From NCBI GenBank assembly GCA_018260275.1, contig JAGLBK010000044.1, positions 1 through 5,881 of the forward strand: 5,881 nucleotides of DNA, written 5' to 3'. This DNA is from Deinococcus sp. (lineage in GTDB: Bacteria > Deinococcota > Deinococci > Deinococcales > Deinococcaceae). How positions within the stretch are numbered: position 1 is the first letter of the stretch; each line of letters opens with the position of its first letter. The position numbers were made by a program, and so were the translations under genes. Shown here piece by piece: positions 1 through 5,881 of the stretch. Below the pieces are notes generated by a model. The model saw only the letters and a list, made by a program, of their open reading frames with translations. It was not told the DNA's origin and searched no databases.

Positions 1-397
1 CCTGCATCGCCCCGGCGCGGCTGCCCGCATCGTCCTGGCGCTCGCGGCCCGTGCGCAGCAGGGCGTCGAGCAGCCCGGCCCTGGTGCGGACGCGGTGCCC
101 GATCATGGCGTTTTCCAGCACGCTGAGGTCCTTGTAGATGGTGGTCGTCTGGAAGGTACGGGCGATGCCGCGCCCGACGACCTGATGGGTCTTGAGGCGC
201 GTGATGTCCTCGCCCATGAAGGTGATGCTGCCGGAAGTCGGCTGGTAGAAGCCCGAAATCAGGTTGAAGAAGGTGCTTTTGCCCGCACCGTTGGGGCCGA
301 TGATCGCCGTGATCTGCCCGGCGGGAATGCTGGCGGTCACGTCGCGCACCGCGTGGTTGCCGCCGAAGCGGATGCCCAGGCCACTCACGTCAAGCAT
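1..397 (-). CDS. livG: LivG-type branched-chain amino acid ABC transporter ATPase, N-terminal part (cut by window edge)
   Basis: This is one of the two cytoplasmic ATPases that power a Liv/HAAT-family importer; ATP binding and hydrolysis drive the LivH/LivM permease pair. Only the first 132 codons lie in the window, so the ABC signature, Walker B and H-loop are not visible. Seen directly: an ABC N-terminus starting MLDVSGLGIRFGG, Walker A GPNGAGKST at residues 34-42 (about 272-298), and a Q-loop in the context GIARTFQ with Gln83. The motifs and the preference for the LivG position rather than LivF come from the RTFQ context and from the gene sitting directly after livM. The ATG at 395-397 has a strong GGAGGA ribosome site at 405-410 and overlaps the livM stop by 8 bases (ATGCTTGA), which implies translational coupling. 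A livF gene is expected just beyond base 1 but cannot be seen. Confidence 0.93.
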   Translation of the reverse strand, partial: MLDVSGLGIRFGGNHAVRDVTASIPAGQITAIIGPNGAGKSTFFNLISGFYQPTSGSITFMGEDITRLKTHQVVGRGIARTFQTTTIYKDLSVLENAMIGHRVRTRAGLLDALLRTGRERQDDAGSRAGAMQ

Positions 398-1360
398 CTT
401 TTTTTCCTCCGCGCTGCTTCAGGCGCTCCCACAATCCGACCAGTCCCTGCGGCGCAAACATCACCAGCAGCACCAGCAGCGGACCGAACACCAGATACTG
501 GTAATCCTGAAGTCCCTTGAGCACCTGCGAGAGCGTATACATTACGCCCGTGCCCAGCAGCGGCCCCACCAGCGTTCCCAGGCCGCCGACCAGCAGGTAC
601 AGCAGCACCGTGAAGGTCGTGACCGGCCCGGTGATGGCCGACCCCATGAAGCCCACGTAAGCGGCGTACAGCCCGCCCGCGAAGCCCGCGATGGCCGTCG
701 AGAGCAGCATGGCCCGCAGCTTGTGGGCGTACACGTCGATTCCGGCGCTGCGGGCCAGGTCCTCGCCGCCGCGAATGGCGATCAGCGAGCGCCCGAAGGT
801 GCTGAAGCGGGCGCGGGCGACCACGACCACCGTCAGAATCAGGGCCAGCAGCGCCAGATAATAAAAGCCCCCGGTGAGTTTCAGGCCCACCATTTTCGAC
901 AGCGCCTCCAGGCCCGGCGGCGGGTTGATGCCGTTGAGACCGTCGTTGCCGCCCGTCAGCTTGTCCCACTTGTTGATGACCAGCTGAATGATGACGCCCA
1001 CGCCCAGCGTGAAGATCGAGAAAGCGTCGCCCTTGGTTCTGAAGGCCACCAGTCCCAGCAGATAGCCCAGCAGGGCGCACAGCAGCACCCCGGCGGGCCA
1101 CGCCAGCCAGAAATTCCAGCCCGCCTTGAGGGTCAAAATGCCCACCGTATACGCCCCAATTCCAAAAAACCCGGCGTGCGCCAGCGAAAGCAGGCCGGTG
1201 TAGCCCAGAATCACGTTCAGCCCGTAGGCGACGATGGCCCAGATCATCACGTTCACGCCGATATCCAGCATGTAGCTCGACGGGTGCAGCAGCGGCACCA
1301 GCGCGGCCAGCACGAACAGAATCGGCCAGCCCCAGGCCAGTTTTTTGGCAGCTCCCGGCA

Positions 1361-1364
<4 letters not shown>
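390..1364 (-). CDS. livM: LivM-type branched-chain amino acid ABC transporter permease
   Basis: This is an inner-membrane permease, expected to pair with LivH to form the translocation channel of a Liv/HAAT importer. The 324-residue product is very hydrophobic with about eight to ten predicted membrane segments, the usual size for the family. Family motifs seen: GYTGLLSLAHAGFFGIGAY at residues 54-72, a TGGNDGLNGI loop at 137-146, and the cytoplasmic ATPase-docking segment around residues 190-232 (IRGGEDLARSAGIDVYAHK followed by an AGFAGGLYA helix). Two consecutive ATG codons (1362-1364 and 1359-1361) could serve as the start. The first gives an ATGA overlap with the livH stop and has a GAGGGG ribosome site inside the end of livH. 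The stop overlaps the livG start by 8 bases. Substrate specificity is set mainly by the binding protein and cannot be read here. Confidence 0.95.
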
Positions 1365-2221
<857 letters not shown>

Positions 2222-2227
2222 GTCGGG

Positions 2228-2233
2228 TTCTCC
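2228..2233 (-). promoter_or_regulatory. Ribosome binding site that decides the TTG start of livH
   Basis: GGAGAA on the minus strand lies 6 bases upstream of the TTG at 2219-2221. It supports the non-ATG start, which also gives the N-terminus expected of LivH proteins. Confidence 0.7.
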
Positions 2234-2245
2234 AGGGGGGTGAGT

Positions 2246-2280
2246 CCAGTGGGGGCAATCAGCCAGTGGGGGTCAATCAG
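2246..2280. repeat. Two-copy tandem repeat (17 and 18 bp) in the livK-livH spacer
   Basis: Copy 1 at 2246-2262 (ccagtgggggcaatcag) is followed at once by copy 2 at 2263-2280, identical except for one inserted t. A further fragment, ccagtggg, lies at 2298-2305 and overlaps one arm of the hairpin next to it. The arrangement looks like a slippage or tandem duplication product. No function is evident. Confidence 0.8.
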
Positions 2281-2291
2281 GGCGAGAAACA

Positions 2292-2326
2292 AGCCGCCAG
2301 TGGGCCGGTTGCTCGACCTGGCGGCT
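2292..2326 (-). terminator. Terminator-like hairpin downstream of livK (possible partial terminator or mRNA 3'-end stabiliser)
   Basis: On the minus strand, AGCCGCCAG (2318-2326) and CTGGCGGCT (2292-2300) form a perfect 9-bp GC-rich stem around a 17-base loop, 17 bases after the livK stop. It is followed by TGTTTCTC, a moderately T-rich tail, so termination would be incomplete. The plus strand lacks a T tract, so the element points to livK. Genes for the membrane components continue downstream in the same direction. That fits a partial terminator or a barrier to 3' decay that lets livK be expressed more than livH, livM and livG. The hairpin is seen; the function is inferred. Confidence 0.55.
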
Positions 2327-2342
2327 CGGAATCAGCGGGGCT

Positions 2343-3482
2343 TTATTTGAGGGTGGGGATGTAGCGCAGCTTGTTGACCTTGCCGTCCTTGTAGGTGGCT
2401 GCCAGGGCTTCGGTGTCCATGTGGCCCTGGGCCGTCACGCCGTTGATCTTCAACACGGTCTTGCTCTGGGGCAGCGCCTTGGCGGCGGCGACCAGCTGAG
2501 CGCGGACCTTCTCGGGATCCTCCACGTTTCCGGCGAGTTCCATCGCCTTCGCCAGCATATTCACCCCGGCGTAGGGCAGCCCGGCCTCGCTGGTGGGCAG
2601 CTTCCTGTACAGCCCCTGGTATCTGGTCACAAACAGCTGGGTGCCAGGGGCGTCGCGGGTGGGCAGCACGCCCACGCTGCCGTTGAGGTACGCCTTGGGA
2701 ATGGCCGTTTCCATTTCCTCGAACTTGGCCTGATCCATCACGATGAACCCGCCCTTGAAGCCCTGTTCACGCGCCGCCTTGATGACCAGGGCGGTGGGCT
2801 GACTGGGGCCGCCGACGAACATCACGTCGGGCTTCTCGGCCAGCGCCTTGGTCACCGCCGAGCTGAAATCGACCGTGGTGCCGTAGTCGACCGCGTTGTT
2901 GCTGCCCACGCTGCCGCCCTGCTTTTTCCATTCGTTCGTGATCATCTCGGCCCACTGCTTGCCGTAGGCGGTTGAGGTGCCCACCATGCCCAGCTTCTTA
3001 CCGAACGCCTTCATCTGCACCGACACGAAGGGCGGCCCGTAGTTGTCGAAGCGCGGGGGCAACATGAAGGTCAGGGGGTTGTTGTTGTTCAAAATCTGCG
3101 GGTCGCTGCTGTAGGCCATCAGCAGGAAGTTGGGGTCGCGGGTGGTCATGGGCTGCACCGTCAGAATGCCCCCGGCGTGCGAAACCACGATGAATTTGAC
3201 GCCCTGTCCGGTCAGGCGCTTGACGTTGGTCGCGGTTTCGTTGGGCAGGTAACGGTCGTCGAGCGGCACTAGCTTGAAGGTGACCTTCTCGCCACCGACC
3301 TTGATGCCGCCCGCCTTGTTGATGTCGTTGATCGCCATATCCAGACCGTTCTGGACATTCTTGCCGTAAGACGCCGCGCCGCCCGACAGGGGGCCGGAGT
3401 AGCCGATGCTGACCACCTTGTCGGCGAGGGCGGGGCTGACCATCAGGGAAAGCAGGGCGGACAGTTTCAGGAATCGTTTCAT
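2343..3482 (-). CDS. livK: Secreted substrate-binding protein of the Liv/HAAT ABC importer (Peripla_BP_6 type)
   Basis: This protein captures the substrate outside the cytoplasmic membrane and delivers it to LivH/LivM. The 379-residue product has a Sec signal peptide: MKRF, then a hydrophobic core, with likely cleavage after ALA at residue 20. No cysteine follows, so it is not a lipoprotein. The mature part opens with the family pattern IGYSGPLSGGAASYGKN (26-42), GLDMAINDINKAGGI (46-60) and DD at 75-76, then SHAGGI in the first hinge region and a second lobe with GTSTAYGKQWAE and DVMFVGGPSQPT. ATG 3480-3482 is chosen because GGAGG lies 8 bases upstream (3491-3495); an upstream in-frame GTG overlaps that site and is unlikely. 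The gene is first in the operon and is followed by a hairpin. The symbol reflects family and position; the ligand may be an amino acid, amide, urea or aromatic acid. Confidence 0.9.
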   Translation of the reverse strand: MKRFLKLSALLSLMVSPALADKVVSIGYSGPLSGGAASYGKNVQNGLDMAINDINKAGGIKVGGEKVTFKLVPLDDRYLPNETATNVKRLTGQGVKFIVVSHAGGILTVQPMTTRDPNFLLMAYSSDPQILNNNNPLTFMLPPRFDNYGPPFVSVQMKAFGKKLGMVGTSTAYGKQWAEMITNEWKKQGGSVGSNNAVDYGTTVDFSSAVTKALAEKPDVMFVGGPSQPTALVIKAAREQGFKGGFIVMDQAKFEEMETAIPKAYLNGSVGVLPTRDAPGTQLFVTRYQGLYRKLPTSEAGLPYAGVNMLAKAMELAGNVEDPEKVRAQLVAAAKALPQSKTVLKINGVTAQGHMDTEALAATYKDGKVNKLRYIPTLK

Positions 3483-3490
3483 AGTAGGAG

Positions 3491-3495
3491 CCTCC
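3491..3495 (-). promoter_or_regulatory. Ribosome binding site that decides the ATG start of livK
   Basis: GGAGG on the minus strand lies 8 bases upstream of ATG 3480-3482. It rules out the in-frame GTG at 3495-3497, which overlaps the site itself, and gives a signal peptide beginning MKRF. Confidence 0.8.
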
Positions 3496-3553
3496 ACGGC
3501 GGGGCAGCAGAACGCGGCTCGCCGTTGTCGTGCATATTGTTGTCGTTGTCGTC

Positions 3554-3583
3554 ATCCTGACATGTTCAAATCTTCCGTGTCAA
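3554..3583 (-). promoter_or_regulatory. Candidate livK promoter
   Basis: A perfect TTGACA -35 box lies on the minus strand at 3578-3583. The best -10 at an acceptable spacing is CAGGAT at 3554-3559 (18-base spacer), which matches the consensus at only three of six positions. Transcription would start near 3547 and give a leader of about 65 bases. The -35 match is strong and the -10 weak, so an activator or a different -10 is possible. Confidence 0.4.
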
Positions 3584-3590
3584 TGAACAT
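3562..3590. promoter_or_regulatory. Inverted repeat over the livK -35 box (possible operator)
   Basis: ATGTTCA at 3562-3568 and TGAACAT at 3584-3590 are perfect 7-bp inverted arms separated by 15 bases, with centres 22 bp apart (about two helical turns). The candidate -35 box at 3578-3583 lies between the arms. This geometry fits a dimeric regulator bound over the promoter. The regulator is unknown and is not encoded in the window. Confidence 0.45.
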
Positions 3591-3670
3591 CTTTTCCTGT
3601 GAGCCTCCGTTCACGGCCTGTCCAGAGGCGGAATGACAGCCCTCTCTGGCCGGGGGAGCGCAAAAATTTG

Positions 3671-3702
3671 TGACGTGCAGGTAAAGAATTGACGTGCAGG
3701 TA
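3671..3702. repeat. Pair of 13-bp direct repeats in the divergent control region (possible regulator sites)
   Basis: TGACGTGCAGGTA occurs identically at 3671-3683 and 3690-3702, a 19-bp period. The inner heptamer GCAGGTA recurs in inverted orientation (TACCTGC) at 3741-3747. The repeats sit in AT-rich DNA between two divergent genes, where transcription factor sites are expected. A plain tandem duplication is the alternative. Confidence 0.6.
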
Positions 3703-3835
3703 CATTTTGGGCGGTCCTGAGAGATTTGGGCTGCGTCTAATACCTGCTCCGGAGTTACAGACACTTCTAAATTTGTATAGACAAGACATCTTATAACCAG
3801 GGCCGTGGATGACGGTATGCGGCAAAGTCACGGGG

Positions 3836-3841
3836 CATAAT
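3836..3841 (+). promoter_or_regulatory. Candidate -10 box for a leaderless thioesterase transcript
   Basis: CATAAT matches the -10 consensus at five of six positions and ends 8 bases before the ATG at 3850. No Shine-Dalgarno sequence lies between them. Transcription starting at or next to the ATG would give a leaderless mRNA, a form reported to be common in Deinococcus. No good -35 was found at the standard distance. A second AT-rich candidate, TATAAC at 3792-3797, would give a leader of about 50 bases. Confidence 0.45.
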
Positions 3842-3849
3842 TCTGAGCG

Positions 3850-4307
<458 letters not shown>

Positions 4308-4308
<1 letters not shown>

Positions 4309-4892
4309 TGCTGACGCTTTCGCTGGTGCGTTACGGGGCCACCGCCTGGAACGAGGGCGGGCGCTGGCAGGGCTGGACCGACGTGCCGCTGGGGCCACTG
4401 GGCGAGCAGCAGGCCCGCGCCCTGGCCGAGGTGCTGCGCGGCGAACTCTTCGACGCCGTGTATTCCAGCGACCTGCAACGGGCCGTGCAGACCGCCCGAA
4501 TTGCGTTGCCGGGGCAGCCGCTGCACACCGACCCCCGCCTGCGCGAATTCAACTTCGGCGAGTACGAGGGCCTGACCGTGCCCCAGATGCAGGCGCACCC
4601 AGCGTTCAACCACTGGCAGCTCGACCCATGGCGGCACCACATTCCGGGCGGCGACCGCCTGGGCGACGTGGCCGCCCGGATGCGGGCCTGGGCCGACGAA
4701 CTGCCCGACGGGCGCGTCATCGCCTTCAGTCACTCGATTGCCATTCGCACACTGCTGGTCGACCTGTTCTCCATTCCGCTGGAGGTGCAGCCGGACTACC
4801 CCATTCCGTACCGTGAGCGCATCAGGAACACGGAAGTGGTGACCATTCGGCGCGAAGAGGGCCGGTGGAGCCGCTCAAGTCCAGCCTCATGA
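4308..4892 (+). CDS. Histidine phosphatase (phosphoglycerate-mutase-like) family protein with His-to-Tyr change at the catalytic position
   Basis: The family transfers or removes phosphate through a phosphohistidine in an N-terminal RHG motif. The 194-residue product has the family layout: LVRYGATAWNEGGRWQGWTDVPL (6-28), YSSDLQRAVQTA (52-63) with pocket Arg58, LREFNFGEYEG (78-88) with the conserved Glu80, PGGD (113-116), and FSHSIAIRTLL (140-150) with the second catalytic His142. The expected first histidine is Tyr9, encoded by TAC at 4332-4334, one base away from a His codon. Arg8 and the rest of the pocket are kept, so the fold is intact but ordinary phosphatase activity would be lost or altered. 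The ATG overlaps the thioesterase stop; the upstream G-run can pair with the following C-run, so translation probably depends on coupling. The C-terminal tail ends in a 15-bp tandem duplication. If active, the substrate is unknown. Confidence 0.88.
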
Positions 4893-4906
4893 AGTCCTGT
4901 CTCATG
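4877..4906 (+). repeat. 15-bp tandem duplication across the phosphatase-family stop codon
   Basis: aagtccagcctcatg at 4877-4891 is followed directly by aagtcctgtctcatg at 4892-4906, with 13 of 15 bases identical. The TGA stop (4890-4892) spans the junction. The duplication makes up most of the short spacer before the next gene. Confidence 0.8.
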
Positions 4907-4930
4907 CCCGCCTGATCTGCGGGGCGCAGC

Positions 4931-5836
4931 ATGGGCGGTATGACCCAGTCTGTCCCCGCCCTGCAAGCGACCCACCCGGAATTCCTCGACCTGTTTCCCG
5001 CCGGGGCAACGCCCGAACAACTGGGCGACGGCTTCGTCTGGACCGAAGGCCCCTGCTACGTGCCCAGCCGCCAGGCGGTGATTTTCAGCGATGTGCGGAG
5101 CAATAAGACCTGGCGTTACACCGACGCTGGGGTGCTGGAAGTGGAACTGGAACGCAGCGACCACCAGAACGGGCACTGTCTGGACGCCCAGGGCCGCCTG
5201 GTCGCCTGTTCGCACGGGCGGCGCGGCATTCTACGGCAGGAGACGGGCGGCGAGTGGACCATGCTGGCCGACCACTTCGAGGGCAAGAAACTGAACAGCC
5301 CCAACGACATCTGCCTGCATCCTGACGGCAGCCTGTGGTTTTCGGACCCGACCTACGGCATCGACAAGCCCGAGGAAGGCTACGGCGGCAGCATGGAACT
5401 GCCCGGACGCTGGGTCTTCCGGCTGGCGCCCGACGGCACCCTGACCGCGCCCATCCGCGACCGCACCAAGCCCAACGGCCTCGCGTTCGCCAGCGCCGAC
5501 ACGCTGCTGCTGGCCGACACTGGCGAGAGCAAGGTCTACCGCTACAGGGTCACACCGGACGGTCAGGCCGGGAGCGAGGGCGTGCATTTTGAACTCAGCC
5601 CCGGCAAGACCGACGGCCTGCGGATCGACGCCGCTGGGCGCATCTGGAGCAGTGCCGGGGACGGCGTACACGTGCTTTCGCCGGACGGACAGACCGAACT
5701 GGGGCGCATTCTGCTGCCCGCCACCTGTGCCAACCTGTGTTTCGGCGGGCCGGACGGCCACACGCTTTACATGACCGTCAGCACCGAATTCTGGCGCATT
5801 CCGACCACGGTGCGTGGCCTGAGCTGGCAGGACTGA
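4931..5836 (+). CDS. SMP-30/gluconolactonase/LRE-family protein (probable metal-dependent lactonase)
   Basis: The protein is a six-bladed beta-propeller hydrolase, most likely opening a sugar lactone or related ester in the cytoplasm; no signal peptide is seen. The 301-residue product carries the family landmarks: FVWTEGPCYV (35-44) with the metal ligand Glu39, FSDV (52-55), HQNGHCLDAQGRL (78-90), NSPNDICLHPDGSLWFSDP (122-140) with Asn125, KPNGLAF (180-186) with metal ligand Asn182, and TDGLRIDAAGRIW (227-239) with the third metal ligand Asp228. All expected metal residues are present, so it should be active. ATG 4931 is used, but ATG 4940 (Met4) is an equally good start; neither has a strong ribosome site, although GGGCGG precedes the second. 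It follows the phosphatase-family gene by 38 bases in the same direction and is probably co-transcribed. Its last codons begin a 14-bp tandem repeat array. Confidence 0.9.
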   Translation: MGGMTQSVPALQATHPEFLDLFPAGATPEQLGDGFVWTEGPCYVPSRQAVIFSDVRSNKTWRYTDAGVLEVELERSDHQNGHCLDAQGRLVACSHGRRGILRQETGGEWTMLADHFEGKKLNSPNDICLHPDGSLWFSDPTYGIDKPEEGYGGSMELPGRWVFRLAPDGTLTAPIRDRTKPNGLAFASADTLLLADTGESKVYRYRVTPDGQAGSEGVHFELSPGKTDGLRIDAAGRIWSSAGDGVHVLSPDGQTELGRILLPATCANLCFGGPDGHTLYMTVSTEFWRIPTTVRGLSWQD

Positions 5837-5878
5837 ACTGGCGGGCCTGGGCTGGCAGAGCTGAGCTGGCAGTGCTGA
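5823..5878 (+). repeat. Four-unit 14-bp tandem repeat starting inside the lactonase stop region
   Basis: Units lie at 5823-5836, 5837-5850, 5851-5864 and 5865-5878. Units 1, 3 and 4 are close to gctggcagNgctga (unit 1 has gactga at its end); unit 2 is more diverged (actggcgggcctgg). Unit 1 contains the last codons and the TGA of the lactonase gene. The array may continue past the window end, which starts a fifth unit (gcg). Confidence 0.75.
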
Positions 5879-5881
5879 GCG

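Larger units (their letters stand above)
3483..3849. other. Divergent intergenic region between livK and the thioesterase gene
   Basis: These 367 bases hold no convincing protein gene and are clearly more AT-rich than their surroundings, especially 3660-3800. From left to right they contain: the livK leader with three GACAAC motifs (minus strand; 3524-3550), a candidate livK promoter inside an inverted repeat (3554-3590), possible weak stem-loops near 3615-3650, a pair of 13-bp direct repeats (3671-3702), an inverted partial copy of that repeat next to the 8-bp palindrome CTCCGGAG (3741-3754), and a candidate -10 box close to the thioesterase start (3836-3841). Both flanking transcription units are therefore probably controlled from here. 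Confidence 0.7.

Noticed and set aside
3495..3497. GTG as the livK start, five codons upstream of the chosen ATG
   Set aside because: The codon overlaps the GGAGG ribosome site that serves the ATG at 3480-3482 and would spoil the start of the signal peptide.
3615..3650. Possible stem-loops (CCAGAG/CTCTGG and CTGTC/GACAG)
   Set aside because: Several short, mutually exclusive pairings exist, none with a T tract or a clear extension, so I do not call a terminator or riboswitch.
3735..3762. GTCT...AGAC arms around the palindrome CTCCGGAG as a large operator
   Set aside because: The outer arms and the inner palindrome do not share a centre (off by about 2 bp), so a single extended dyad is not supported.
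3552..3764. 70-codon minus-strand frame (GTG start) in the divergent intergenic region
   Set aside because: There is no ribosome site at the start, no recognisable domain, and it would run through the direct repeats and the candidate livK promoter. Only its last 12 codons are worth noting, as a possible leader peptide.

Overview
The window looks like a chromosomal segment of a high-GC bacterium. The best guess is Deinococcus or a close relative. This rests on the GC-rich codon usage, the gene content and a probable leaderless promoter with its -10 box just upstream of a start codon; no marker gene proves it. Seven genes fill almost all of the sequence in two divergent groups, and no RNA gene, insertion sequence or CRISPR array was seen.

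Left part (1-3482, minus strand). This is a branched-chain amino acid type (Liv/HAAT) ABC importer, read right to left. Its genes are a secreted substrate-binding protein (livK, 2343-3482), two membrane permeases (livH, 1361-2221; livM, 390-1364) and the start of an ATPase (livG, cut by the window edge at base 1). livH/livM overlap by 4 bases and livM/livG by 8 bases, so these three are translated as a tight unit. A 121-base spacer separates livK from livH. It holds a terminator-like hairpin followed by a small tandem repeat, which fits a design where the binding protein is made in excess over the membrane parts.

Middle (3483-3849). This 367-base divergent intergenic region is more AT-rich than the genes. 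It carries a candidate livK promoter whose -35 box lies inside a 7-bp inverted repeat, a pair of 13-bp direct repeats plus an inverted partial copy (likely a regulator binding cluster), and a candidate leaderless promoter for the rightward genes.

Right part (3850-5836, plus strand). Three small enzyme genes lie head to tail: a hotdog-fold acyl-CoA thioesterase, a histidine-phosphatase-family protein and an SMP-30/gluconolactonase-family protein. The first two overlap by one base (TGATG); the third follows after 38 bases. The phosphatase-family protein has tyrosine in place of the phospho-accepting catalytic histidine (RYG instead of RHG) while the other pocket residues are kept. This is the most unusual coding observation.

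A recurring feature is short imperfect tandem duplications (14-19 bp units) at gene ends and in spacers: 2246-2280, 3671-3702, 4877-4906 and 5823-5878. No wholly new system is evident. The most worthwhile leads are the pseudo-phosphatase candidate and the regulatory architecture of the divergent region.
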